Notes under the pieces: generated by a model
Told to the model about the DNA's origin: nothing
What the model saw: the letters and a program-made list of their open reading frames with translations, nothing else
Databases searched by the model: none
Assembly: GCA_019801415.1 (NCBI GenBank)
Contig: JAHVJD010000001.1
Location: 186,001-250,000, forward strand
Source of the DNA: Nocardioides marinus
GTDB lineage: Bacteria; Pseudomonadota; Alphaproteobacteria; Rhodobacterales; Rhodobacteraceae
Length of the DNA stretch: 64,000 nucleotides
Reading direction: 5' to 3'
Shown: positions 33,489-41,213 of the stretch, in pieces
Layout: every line of letters begins with the position of its first letter
Position numbering within the stretch: the stretch's first letter is position 1
Translations under genes and position numbers: made by a program

Positions 33489-34424
33489 ATGACATTCCGG
33501 TCCCTGATGCTGACAGCACTCCTTGCAACCAGCGTGGCCTTAGCCAGCGCGGACAGGGTCGCGGCATCAAGGGCCACCTGCATGCTGCAATCGGATCTTG
33601 TCACCTTTCAGCACGGCGCTCGCGGATTCCTGGAGCATCTGAAAAACGGCAATGCGCCCGGGAACGTCACGCTTCTGCGCCATTGGCTGGAACAACATTC
33701 CGTGGTGAATTTGCGCATGAGCATGCGGCGGGCCGGGCTCGAAACCTTCGAACCCCTGGCGGTTCGGTTGATCACCCAGCAAAAAGGCCTGCTGCAGATC
33801 TACGATCGTAATGGCACCGCCGCCGCAATGAGCAGTGCCGAACGGCTGAACACCGCAGCGCTTCTGAACCAATTTGCACGGCGCATCATTCCGCTTGCCT
33901 GTGACTTGCCCGCAGGGGAGGTCCGGGCGGGATCTGGTGGAAACGGTGCCGGGGGCGAACAGTGGATGTCGCGGGAGACGGCCATTGCGACCTCGTTCAC
34001 CGCGCTGATCCTGGGCGGGGCCGGGCTGGTCATCGGAGAGCGCCTGGCCCGCCGACACCGGCGCAGAAGCAAACGCTATCCCTGCTCCCTGCCCTGCAGT
34101 CTGCAAACCAACCAGCAGCTGCTGCGCGCCAAGCTGGTCGACATCAGCCGAATGGGGGCCAAGGTCCGCATCTGGAACCTGTCCGGCAGCCCGCTTCCCG
34201 CGGTGCGAAGCGCGGTTACCGTCGCCTTTCCCGCCGTGGATGAAATCCAGGCGCAGGTGATCTGGCAAAGCGCCGACTACGTGGGGGTCAACTTCACCAA
34301 GCCGATGTCCCGCGAGACGCTGCAGACGCTGCTCAAATGGTCAAAGCGCGGCCCTTCGGACCGCGACGCACAGGCCATTCCGAACCAGATCCCACCTGCC
34401 GCGCCGGACGCTCCCACGTTCTGA
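33489..34424 (+). CDS. Transmembrane PilZ-domain protein (second of tandem pair)
   Basis: The 311-residue paralogue of the preceding protein has the same layout: signal peptide (about 1-26), periplasmic helical domain with C31 and C138, a membrane span at about 166-183 and a PilZ domain with R192-x3-R196 and D218-x-S-x-x-G223. A Ser/Gly/Asn-rich linker precedes the span. After the PilZ core it has a longer loop and a Pro-rich tail. Overall sequence identity to the first copy is modest, so the duplication is old and the two proteins may have different ligands or partners. Confidence 0.85.
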   Translation: MTFRSLMLTALLATSVALASADRVAASRATCMLQSDLVTFQHGARGFLEHLKNGNAPGNVTLLRHWLEQHSVVNLRMSMRRAGLETFEPLAVRLITQQKGLLQIYDRNGTAAAMSSAERLNTAALLNQFARRIIPLACDLPAGEVRAGSGGNGAGGEQWMSRETAIATSFTALILGGAGLVIGERLARRHRRRSKRYPCSLPCSLQTNQQLLRAKLVDISRMGAKVRIWNLSGSPLPAVRSAVTVAFPAVDEIQAQVIWQSADYVGVNFTKPMSRETLQTLLKWSKRGPSDRDAQAIPNQIPPAAPDAPTF

Positions 34425-34499
34425 GAGGCTGGCCGCCGCAGGCAGACCTGCGGCAGGCGACAGTTTTGGCGCGGGCCAGACCCGCGCCAATCGGTGATC

Positions 34500-35243
34500 T
34501 TACTGGAACTCCGCCACCGGCTCGGGTTCCGGGCGCGCCACCGCCAGCGCTTCCTCGACCGTCAAGGTCTTGCGGAACAGCGCCCGCCCCACCAGCGCAC
34601 CGGAGATGTTGGAGATATACTTCAGCCGCGAGATATCATCCGATCCCCGCACGACACCGCTGGCGATAACCGGTGCCCGCGCCTGTTCGGCGAGGCCGGA
34701 AATCAGGCCCAGCTGCGCTTCGACGTCGGACATGTCGCTGTCGATGTCGGTCACCAGGATGCCGGCCAAGGGCGCGGAATCAAAGGCGGCGATGAAATCC
34801 TCGGGCGAGATCGCCCCGGCCTGGCGCCAGCCATCGGTCATCACCTGCCCCTGGTAGACGTCGACCGCCAGCACGATCTGATCGGGGTGGTGTTTGGCCA
34901 GTTCCTGCACCAGCTGCGGATCGCGGGCAGCGAGGGTGCCGATCACGATGCGCCCGGCGCCGCGGTCAATCCAATGCTCCACATGTTCGCGGGTGCGCAT
35001 GCCACCGCCCAACTGCACCGGAATGCCGACCGCACGGATGATCTCCGCAATCAGGTCCTCGTTGCTGAAATCACCTTCGATCGCATTGAAGTCAGTGATG
35101 TGCATCCATTCGGCGCCAGCGGCCGCAAAGCTGCGGGCGGTTTCCACGGGATCCACGTGCCAGATCTGAGGTTCGTCCAGGCGGCCCTTTTCCAGCGTCA
35201 CGCATCGGCCATTCTGAAGTTCCATCGTGGGGTAGATCATCAT
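34500..35243 (-). CDS. HisA/HisF-related TIM-barrel protein, divergent active site
   Basis: The start at 35243 follows AGGAG and gives 247 residues. The fold is that of HisA (phosphoribosylformimino-AICAR-P isomerase): QLGGGMRTREHVEHWIDRGA and the phosphate loop IVIGTLAARDPQLVQ are clear. However the first catalytic Asp position is Glu8 (PTMELQNG against the usual PAIDLxxG), the usual TDIxxDG loop reads TDIDSDMSD, and SGG reads SGV. Asp128 is kept. No other his gene is near. It may be a HisA paralogue with another substrate; a true HisA is not excluded. Confidence 0.8.
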   Translation of the reverse strand: MMIYPTMELQNGRCVTLEKGRLDEPQIWHVDPVETARSFAAAGAEWMHITDFNAIEGDFSNEDLIAEIIRAVGIPVQLGGGMRTREHVEHWIDRGAGRIVIGTLAARDPQLVQELAKHHPDQIVLAVDVYQGQVMTDGWRQAGAISPEDFIAAFDSAPLAGILVTDIDSDMSDVEAQLGLISGLAEQARAPVIASGVVRGSDDISRLKYISNISGALVGRALFRKTLTVEEALAVARPEPEPVAEFQ

Positions 35244-35443
35244 TGCACCAGTCTCCTCTGATGTTGCCCGTATCAGAGGTAGCTTAGCACGGGATGTGGC
35301 GCTGGCTGACGCCGTTTCCTGACCGTTTGCAGTCTGATTGCGGCGCAGGTTCCACGATTTGGCCACCGCGACACGCCCGTCGCGGGTCAAACCTCTGGCA
35401 GAGATTCGCGGTACCGACCTGCCGCGCCGGGACGGCTTCCCCC

Positions 35444-35482
35444 AAAAAGAAAAACGGCGCCTTCCCAAGGGGAAGACGCCGT
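35444..35482 (-). terminator. Rho-independent terminator of acpP
   Basis: On the minus strand a 13-bp stem with one mismatch (35454-35466 with 35470-35482) is followed by TTTTTCTTTTT. It begins 26 nt after the acpP stop, showing that acpP is not cotranscribed with fabF here. Confidence 0.85.
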
Positions 35483-35507
35483 CTGACCGGTATCCCGGAA
35501 ACGTCGA

Positions 35508-35741
35508 TCAGGACGCTTCGGAGATGAATTTGACTGCGTCGCCAAAGGTCTGGATGGTCTCGGCTGCGTCGTCCGGGATTTCGATGCCGAACTCTTCTTC
35601 GAAGGCCATGACCAGCTCAACGGTGTCCAGGCTGTCTGCGCCCAGATCGTCGATGAAGGAGGCGTTTTCGGTGACTTTGTCTTCTTCAACACCCAGGTGC
35701 TCAACAACGATCTTTTTAACGCGATCTGCGACGTCGCTCAT
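35508..35741 (-). CDS. acpP: Acyl carrier protein
   Basis: The start [18 protein letters not shown] at 35741 gives 77 residues, the standard size, with the phosphopantetheine serine in [20 protein letters not shown] and a highly acidic helix II. It carries growing fatty acids as thioesters for FabD, FabG and FabF, all encoded within 7 kb. A candidate promoter lies about 150 nt upstream, and a terminator follows, so the gene can be expressed alone at high level. Confidence 0.98.
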   Translation of the reverse strand: MSDVADRVKKIVVEHLGVEEDKVTENASFIDDLGADSLDTVELVMAFEEEFGIEIPDDAAETIQTFGDAVKFISEAS

Positions 35742-36148
35742 GTCTCTTCCTCGTTTTTCAGGGCACTCTGCCCGGTTCTGCCCTTGCCCCTGCGGGCGGC
35801 GTGGTTGTTGCCCGGAGCGGGCGGTGTCATCCCCGCGATGCGGGAACGGTGCGGCGTGCCCCAACGGGAAGTCCACCGCGAATATGCGCCGCCTATAGCA
35901 TAGACCGCAGCCAAGGCAAACGGTTTCGCAAAGAGACGCCTGCCCGGCCAGCCTGCACCTGGCGGCTATGAAGCGTGCAGATGGCGCTGCAATCAAGCCC
36001 TTGCAAGTCTACAGGGTAACTTTTTTTCCAAATGGTCAGCTTTTCAAGCGGTTGACCACGGGTTCTGGTCCGATCCGGACGCCATCACACTATGGACAGG
36101 CTGCGCGGCGGTACCGCGAAGCCTTGCTAGATGCTGGTCTCAGACCAA
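35742..36148. other. 407-nt gap between acpP and fabG
   Basis: It contains a promoter-like pair for acpP (see 35892-35919) and a small perfect palindrome TGGTCT-C-AGACCA (36135-36147) touching the fabG stop codon. No ORF with coding character was found. Confidence 0.55.
35892..35919 (-). promoter_or_regulatory. Candidate acpP promoter
   Basis: On the minus strand TTGCCT (35914-35919) and TATAGG (35892-35897) are 16 nt apart. The same -10 hexamer and spacing recur before rpsF (41077-41104), another highly expressed gene. The leader to the acpP start would be about 145 nt. Confidence 0.5.
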
Positions 36149-36886
36149 TCAGATCATCGCCATGCCGCCGTTCACGTGCAGCGTGGTGCCGGTGACATAC
36201 CCGGCCTCGGGGCTGGCCAGATACAGCACGGCGGAGGCGATTTCCTGCGAATCTCCCATCCGGCCGGCCGGGATCTGGTTCAGGATCGCTTCTTTCTGAT
36301 TGTCGTTGAGCTTGTCGGTCATCGCGGTGGCGATGAAGCCCGGCGCAACAGCGTTCACGGTGATACCGCGATTGGCGACCTCATAGGCCAGCGACTTGGA
36401 CATGCCGACCATGCCCGCCTTGGAGGCGGCATAGTTGCCCTGGCCCGGGTTGCCGGTGGCGCCGACGACGGAAGAGATGTTGATGATGCGGCCCCAGCGC
36501 GCCTTCATCATGCCGCGCAGCACGCCGCGGCACAGCCGCATGGTGGAGGTGAGGTTCACGTCCAGCACGCTCTGCCATTCCTCGTCCTTCATCCGCATGA
36601 ACAGGTTGTCGCGGGTGATGCCCGCGTTGTTCACCAGAATGTCGACCGAGCCCATCGCCTCGGCGGCCTGTTTCGGCAGCGCCTCGACCGCCTCGGCGTC
36701 GGACAGGTTGCAGGGCAGCACGTGGGCGCGCTCGCCCAGTTCCTCGGCCAGCGCCTTCAGCGGCTCTTCGCGAGTGCCGGACAGCGCCACGGTGGCGCCG
36801 GCCTTGTGCAGGGCGCGGGCGATATCGCCGCCGATGCCGCCGGAGGCGCCGGTAATCAGGGCATTCTTGCCAGTCAGATCAAACAT
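36149..36886 (-). CDS. fabG: 3-oxoacyl-ACP reductase
   Basis: The 245-residue short-chain dehydrogenase reduces 3-oxoacyl-ACP with NADPH in fatty acid elongation. The cofactor loop is NALITGASGGIGGDIARALH, followed by NNAGITRDNLFMRMKDEEW. The catalytic Ser-Tyr-Lys set lies in IINISSVVGATGNPGQGNYA and ASKAGM, and the C-terminal end YVTGTTLHVNGGMAMI is typical of FabG. It lies 84 nt after fabD on the same strand. Confidence 0.97.
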   Translation of the reverse strand: MFDLTGKNALITGASGGIGGDIARALHKAGATVALSGTREEPLKALAEELGERAHVLPCNLSDAEAVEALPKQAAEAMGSVDILVNNAGITRDNLFMRMKDEEWQSVLDVNLTSTMRLCRGVLRGMMKARWGRIINISSVVGATGNPGQGNYAASKAGMVGMSKSLAYEVANRGITVNAVAPGFIATAMTDKLNDNQKEAILNQIPAGRMGDSQEIASAVLYLASPEAGYVTGTTLHVNGGMAMI

Positions 36887-36970
36887 GTCATTTCCTCAGT
36901 TAATGGTCGGCCCGTGGAACGCCGCGTTGCACGGCGCGCGGCACAGGCCGAAAGTCTTGCAAAAGGGCGA

Positions 36971-37903
36971 TTACCCGGCGGCCAGCGCCTGCACGTCCTC
37001 AGGGGTACCGGCCTGGCGGCTGGTCAGGGAGCGGTCGATCTTGCGGATCATGCCGGACAGCGCCTTGCCTGCACCGATTTCCCAGAATTCGGTGACGCCC
37101 TTGGCCGCCATCGCCTGCACGCTCTCGCGCCAGCGCACCGAGCCGGTGACCTGCTCGACCAGCAGCTTGCGGATCTCGTCCGGATCGGTCACCGCATCGG
37201 CGCGCACATTGGCAATCAGCGGCACCGCGGGGGATTTGATCTCAACACCGGCCAGCGCCTCAGCCATGGCATCGGCGGCAGGCTGCATCAGGGCGCAGTG
37301 GAACGGGGCGGAGACCGGCAGCATCACTGCGCGCTTTGCGCCCTTTTCCTTGGCGATCTCGGCGGCACGCTCGACCGCGGCCTTGGCGCCGGAGACCACG
37401 ACCTGGGTCGGGTCGTTGTCATTGGCCGCCTGGCAGACCTCACCCTGCGCGGCCTCGTCGGCGACGGCGCGCACGGCCTCCAGATCGAGGCCCAGGATCG
37501 CTGCCATGGCGCCTTCGCCCACCGGCACGGCGCTTTGCATCGCACGCCCACGGGTCCGCAACAGGCGCGCGGTATCCGCAACCGAGATGGCCCCGGCAGC
37601 CGCCAGTGCGGAGTATTCACCCAGGCTGTGCCCCGCCACGAAAGCGGCCTTTTCGATCCCCAGACCTTCGGCCTCCAGCGCGCGCATTGCCGCCAGCGAG
37701 GTGGCCATCAGCGCGGGCTGCGCATTCTGGGTCAGGGTCAGCGTTTCGATGTCGCCCTCCCAGATCAGCTGGCTCAGGCTTTCCCCCAGGGCCTCGTCGA
37801 CCTCGTCGAAGATGGCCTTGGCGGCCGGATACGCCTCGGCCAGCGCCTTGCCCATGCCGATGGTCTGGGCACCCTGTCCGGGGAACACAAATGCGATCGT
37901 CAT
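36971..37903 (-). CDS. fabD: Malonyl-CoA:ACP transacylase
   Basis: The 310-residue enzyme loads malonyl groups onto acyl carrier protein. FVFPGQGAQTIGMGKALAEA opens the protein, the nucleophilic serine is in AGHSLGEYSALAAAG, the conserved arginine in RLLRTRGRAMQSAVPVGEGA and the catalytic histidine in VSAPFHCALMQPAADAM. It is the first gene of the fab group in this window and is divergent from the cytochrome b561-YceI gene. Confidence 0.97.
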   Translation of the reverse strand: MTIAFVFPGQGAQTIGMGKALAEAYPAAKAIFDEVDEALGESLSQLIWEGDIETLTLTQNAQPALMATSLAAMRALEAEGLGIEKAAFVAGHSLGEYSALAAAGAISVADTARLLRTRGRAMQSAVPVGEGAMAAILGLDLEAVRAVADEAAQGEVCQAANDNDPTQVVVSGAKAAVERAAEIAKEKGAKRAVMLPVSAPFHCALMQPAADAMAEALAGVEIKSPAVPLIANVRADAVTDPDEIRKLLVEQVTGSVRWRESVQAMAAKGVTEFWEIGAGKALSGMIRKIDRSLTSRQAGTPEDVQALAAG

Positions 37904-38081
37904 TGATGACCTCGTCTAATTGAACGTTTTGCCTGATGTAGCGGCCCTTGACGCGGCGTACAAGCAAAGCCGCAGCCTGCGCACCAAGACTGTGCGGGGA
38001 TATGGCCCTGCCGCGTGTTGCGCGCCGGGGCGGGGTTGCTAGGTTTGAGACAGCAACGCACATCAGAAGGACTGCCGGAAA

Positions 38082-39341
38082 ATGCCGCGCCAGAACACCA
38101 CTCACAGCTATGGCAGCGTCGCCAAGACCTTTCACTGGCTGACCGCCCTGCTCATTCTGTCGGCCTTTCCCCTGGGCTACATCGCCAACGACTTGGCGCA
38201 GCAGATCCAAGGCCCCGATTTTACCGGCGATGCCGCGGTTATCGAACGCGCGACATTGCTGTTCTCGGTGCACAAGACCCTCGGCGTAGCCGTGTTCTTC
38301 ACCGCCGTGTTGCGCATCCTCTGGGCGCTGAGCCAGCCCAAGCCGGGCCTGCTGCACCCCGATCGCAAGGCCGAAGCGCTGGCGGCAGAAACCGTACACT
38401 GGTTGCTGTATGGCTCGCTGGTGGCGGTGCCGCTGTCCGGCTGGATCCACCATGCCGCGACCACCGGCTTTGCGCCGATCTGGTGGCCCTTTGGTCAGGA
38501 TCTGCCCTTTGTGCCGAAATCGGACGCGGTGGCAGGTGTCTTTGGCGGCCTGCACTGGCTGCTGGTCTGGACCCTGGCGGCGGCGCTGGCGCTGCATATT
38601 GCCGGTGCGCTGAAGCATCACGTGATCGACCGCGATGCCACGCTGCGCCGGATGCTGCCGGGCCAAAATCGCCTGCCGTCCGTGCCGCCGCAACGCCACA
38701 GCATGCTGCCTCTGCTGGTGGCTGCGCTGGTCTGGCTCGGCGTGCTTGGTGGTGGCGCAACCCTTGGCGTGCTGGATCGCCACGCGCCCGAACAGGCGCA
38801 GGGGATCGCAACCCCGGTCACCGCGCTCGAGACCGCAACCGCAGAGGACGCTGCGGCGAGCAACTGGCAGGTTCAGTCGGGCACGCTGGCGATCTCGGTC
38901 ACCCAGATGGGCAGCGCCGTCACCGGCAGCTTTGCCGAATGGTCAGCGCAGATCCAGTTCGAGGAGCCCGCAACGCCCGGTCCGGCGGGCGAGGTAGAGG
39001 TCACGATTGCCATTCCGTCGCTTGAGCTGGGCTCTGTCACTCAGCAGGCAATGGGCGCGGATTATTTTGACAGCGCCAGCTATCCGACCGCCCGCTTCGC
39101 GGCGCAGATCTTCAAGCTGGAGACCGGGTACGAGGCACGCGGAACGCTGACATTGAAAGGCCAGGAGGTGCCGGTCACCCTGCCCTTTACGCTGGACCTG
39201 GACGGGGACACCGCCCGGATGCAGGGCGGGCTGCCCCTGAACCGGATGGACTTCGGCATCGGACAAAGCCTGCCGGATGAAAGCTCGCTCGGTTTTGCCG
39301 TCGAGGTCTCCGTCGACCTGGAGGCGACGCGCAAACCGTAA
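38082..39341 (+). CDS. Cytochrome b561 - YceI fusion protein
   Basis: The 419-residue protein joins two domains. Residues 1-190 are a four-helix cytochrome b561 (SYGSVAKTFHWLTALLILSA, FSVHKTLGVAVFFTAVLRIL, ETVHWLLYGSLVAVPLSGWI, HWLLVWTLAAALALHIAGAL) with histidines placed for haem binding. A further membrane span (about 207-226) leads to a periplasmic YceI lipocalin-like domain (about 260-419, ADYFDSASYPTARFAAQIF). YceI domains bind isoprenoid quinones or similar lipids, so the fusion may pass electrons between haem and a bound quinone. A separate yceI gene converges from downstream. Confidence 0.9.
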   Translation: MPRQNTTHSYGSVAKTFHWLTALLILSAFPLGYIANDLAQQIQGPDFTGDAAVIERATLLFSVHKTLGVAVFFTAVLRILWALSQPKPGLLHPDRKAEALAAETVHWLLYGSLVAVPLSGWIHHAATTGFAPIWWPFGQDLPFVPKSDAVAGVFGGLHWLLVWTLAAALALHIAGALKHHVIDRDATLRRMLPGQNRLPSVPPQRHSMLPLLVAALVWLGVLGGGATLGVLDRHAPEQAQGIATPVTALETATAEDAAASNWQVQSGTLAISVTQMGSAVTGSFAEWSAQIQFEEPATPGPAGEVEVTIAIPSLELGSVTQQAMGADYFDSASYPTARFAAQIFKLETGYEARGTLTLKGQEVPVTLPFTLDLDGDTARMQGGLPLNRMDFGIGQSLPDESSLGFAVEVSVDLEATRKP

Positions 39342-39367
39342 GCAAAAGCCCCAATCATCAGAGATTG

Positions 39368-39397
39368 CCCCCGGCCCTTGGCCGGGGGATTTTTTTT
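39368..39397 (+). terminator. Rho-independent terminator after the b561-YceI gene
   Basis: A 9-bp stem CCCCCGGCC/GGCCGGGGG (39368-39376, 39380-39388) with a 3-nt loop is followed by A and eight T. Confidence 0.9.
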
Positions 39398-39502
39398 GCT
39401 CCCCGCTGCTGCGCCCTGCACGCCCCCGGACGGATGGGCCGCGCGGATGCCGACGGCGGCGCGGACCAGAATTCGGCGGGGGGCCTGACAAGAGAATCCT
39501 GA

Positions 39503-39539
39503 CAAAAGGAAACCGCCGGTTCCAGACGGAACCGGCGGT
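39503..39539 (-). terminator. Terminator of the stand-alone yceI gene
   Basis: On the minus strand a perfect 12-bp stem (39512-39523 with 39528-39539, 4-nt loop) is followed by TTTCCTTTTGTC. It lies 39 nt after the yceI stop. Confidence 0.8.
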
Positions 39540-39578
39540 GCAGTGTTTATCAATCTGATGCGATCAGAAGCGCCGCGA

Positions 39579-40157
39579 TTACTCTTCAGCTTTCATCGCC
39601 TCGATCGAGATCTTCACATTGACCTCGTCGCTGACGAAGGGCGCGAACTGGCCGAGGTTGTACTCGGAGCGCACCAGCGTGGTGGTGGCGTCAAAGCCGG
39701 CCCAGGGCTTTTTCGCCATCGGGTGTTCGCCCGCCTTGTTCAGCTTGGCGTCCAGCACCACCGACTTGGTCACGCCGTTGAGGGTCAGGTCGCCGGTGAT
39801 CTTGGCGGTGTTCCCGCCCGTCACTTCGATCGCGGTGGAGGTGAACGTGATGGTCTCATCCTCGGTGGCGTCGAAGAAATCCTTGCTCATGAAATGGTCA
39901 AAGCGCTTTTGCCAGCCCGTGAGCATGCTGCTCAGCGGCATGGACACAGACACGCTGGAGGCCGCCGGATCTTCCTGGTCGAACATGATCTCGCCCTCGA
40001 AGCCCGAGAACATGCCGTAGGTGGTCGAATAGCCGAGGTGGTTGTAGTCGAAGATGACCTGGCTGTGGCCGGAATCGAGGACGTATTTCTCCGGTGCAGC
40101 GGCGGCGCCGGTTGCGGCGATTGCGGCCAGTGCGGCGGCAAACAGGGTCTTTTTCAT
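39579..40157 (-). CDS. YceI family periplasmic protein
   Basis: The start MKKTLFAAALAAIAATGAAA at 40157 follows GGAG and opens a signal peptide; an ATG 33 nt upstream lacks these features. The 192-residue product is a YceI beta-barrel (SGHSQVIFDYNHLGYSTTYG, FDHFMSKDFFDATEDETITF, LTLNGVTKSVVLDAKLNKAG, FDATTTLVRSEYNLGQFAPF) able to bind a polyprenyl lipid in the periplasm. It converges on the b561-YceI fusion gene, so both may serve the same lipid or stress function. Confidence 0.94.
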   Translation of the reverse strand: MKKTLFAAALAAIAATGAAAAPEKYVLDSGHSQVIFDYNHLGYSTTYGMFSGFEGEIMFDQEDPAASSVSVSMPLSSMLTGWQKRFDHFMSKDFFDATEDETITFTSTAIEVTGGNTAKITGDLTLNGVTKSVVLDAKLNKAGEHPMAKKPWAGFDATTTLVRSEYNLGQFAPFVSDEVNVKISIEAMKAEE

Positions 40158-40266
40158 CGTAAGGCTCCGTTTCATGAATTCTTGTGCCACCAGATGTGGC
40201 GCATGCCCCCCTGCAAAGGGAAGCCCACAAAAACCAACAGTATCTGTGAGCGCACGAACACGAAAC

Positions 40267-40285
40267 CCGGCGCATTGTGCGCCGG
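40267..40285 (-). terminator. Weak terminator hairpin after the 40314-40856 gene
   Basis: An 8-bp stem CCGGCGCA/TGCGCCGG (40267-40274, 40278-40285) with a 3-nt loop is followed on the minus strand by GTTTCGTG. It lies about 30 nt after the stop codon. Confidence 0.4.
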
Positions 40286-40313
40286 ACCTAAACTCGCGAA
40301 AACGTGATGAAAA

Positions 40314-40856
40314 TCAGGACAGGATGCGAACCAACCCGCTCAGCTGATCACGCAGCTGGCTGCGCAGGGCGGTCGAACAGATCGGCAGTTCCATCAGCAG
40401 GCTGCCGTCGGCTTCGTAGATTTGCACCGTGGCCGCGGTAAAGCGCGCGCCGCCCAGCCGGTCATAACTGCGTCGCAGGATCGTGCGCGGGCGGCGGTAG
40501 GCGTCGCATCGCAGAAGCCGCAGCTCCTTTCGGATCGGGTCAAAACAGGCCTCCGGGCGGCCGGCAGCCTCCCGCACGCTCAGCAGAGCGAGCCCGACCA
40601 GCACCAGCGAGACCGAGATCCCCAGGCGCACCAGCGTCAGGTCATAGCGCTCTCCGGCCTCGGGCATGAGCCACAGCCCAACCGCGCTGAGCATCATCGC
40701 AGCCCCGATGAACCGCTTGAGCACCAGCCCGAGGGTCCAGTTGGCGTCGAGGCGCAAGCTCAACGAGACCGTCTCCGGCAGGCCGCCCCCGCCGCCCAAA
40801 CCGACGCGGCGAGGCATGGCGGCTCCGTAGCCCTGAAATTGATCCGTCATTGCCAT
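40314..40856 (-). CDS. Uncharacterised membrane protein with two transmembrane spans
   Basis: The start MAMTDQFQGYGAAMPRRVG at 40856 lies close after GGGAGAGGG and gives 180 residues; longer in-frame sequence upstream is intergenic. Two adjacent spans (about 55-72 LKRFIGAAMMLSAVGLWLMP and 82-101 VRLGISVSLVLVGLALLSV) are followed by a soluble C-terminal domain of about 75 residues (LRLLRCDAYRRPRTILRRSY, VQIYEADGSLLMELPI). No family was recognised. A perfect CtrA-type box lies 60 nt upstream of the start. Confidence 0.75.
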   Translation of the reverse strand: MAMTDQFQGYGAAMPRRVGLGGGGGLPETVSLSLRLDANWTLGLVLKRFIGAAMMLSAVGLWLMPEAGERYDLTLVRLGISVSLVLVGLALLSVREAAGRPEACFDPIRKELRLLRCDAYRRPRTILRRSYDRLGGARFTAATVQIYEADGSLLMELPICSTALRSQLRDQLSGLVRILS

Positions 40857-40915
40857 TGCGCTGCCCTCTCCCGTTCTGCCACCCAACCACTTGGCCGAGG
40901 CGGCCTGACGGAGGG

Positions 40916-40930
40916 TTAATGTTTCGTTAA
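40916..40930. promoter_or_regulatory. CtrA-type box TTAA-N7-TTAA
   Basis: TTAATGTTTCGTTAAC contains TTAA (40916-40919), exactly 7 nt, and TTAA (40927-40930) followed by C, the alphaproteobacterial CtrA consensus. It is 60 nt upstream of the membrane-protein start at 40856 and nearly 290 nt upstream of rpsF, so it more likely controls the former. Confidence 0.55.
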
Positions 40931-41076
40931 CCAAGATGAACGGCACATTCGGGCAGGATTGTGTCCGCGACGGGGTTTTGCTGCGGCTGCCCGGACCGTG
41001 CCTCCCAGCGCCCTTGCAGCGCTGGACCGCGACCGCACGGTGGCGCGCGACCTCCGGCAGCCGCGGCCCTTTTGCC

Positions 41077-41104
41077 TTGCTCTTTCGGCCCCAGCCTGTA
41101 TAGG
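41077..41104 (+). promoter_or_regulatory. Candidate promoter of rpsF-rpsR-rplI
   Basis: TTGCTC (41077-41082) and TATAGG (41099-41104) are 16 nt apart, about 110 nt before the rpsF start. The arrangement matches the candidate acpP promoter. Confidence 0.5.
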
Positions 41105-41213
41105 AGGCCCTGCTTTCGCACTTTATTCGATCCGCGCAGCCTCTCGTGACCCGGCAGCGGAAGCAGCAGATGCCAGGTCTATGAAATGCGCCTAGACACA
41201 AACAGGAGTTCGC

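Larger units (their letters stand above)
40857..41213. other. 357-nt divergent region before rpsF
   Basis: It contains a CtrA-type box (40916-40930) near the minus-strand membrane-protein gene and a promoter-like pair for rpsF (41077-41104). The leader of about 100 nt before rpsF may fold, and S6:S18 complexes bind their own leader in other bacteria, but a clear match could not be confirmed by eye. Confidence 0.5.

Noticed and set aside
34466-34490. Hairpin TTGGCGCGGG/CCCGCGCCAA as a terminator of the second PilZ or the HisA-like gene
   Set aside because: The stem is good but there is no T run on either strand after it, so termination is not supported.
36131-37906. 591-residue plus-strand frame over fabG and fabD
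   Set aside because: It is antisense to two conserved enzymes and is His/Gly/Arg-rich shadow sequence.
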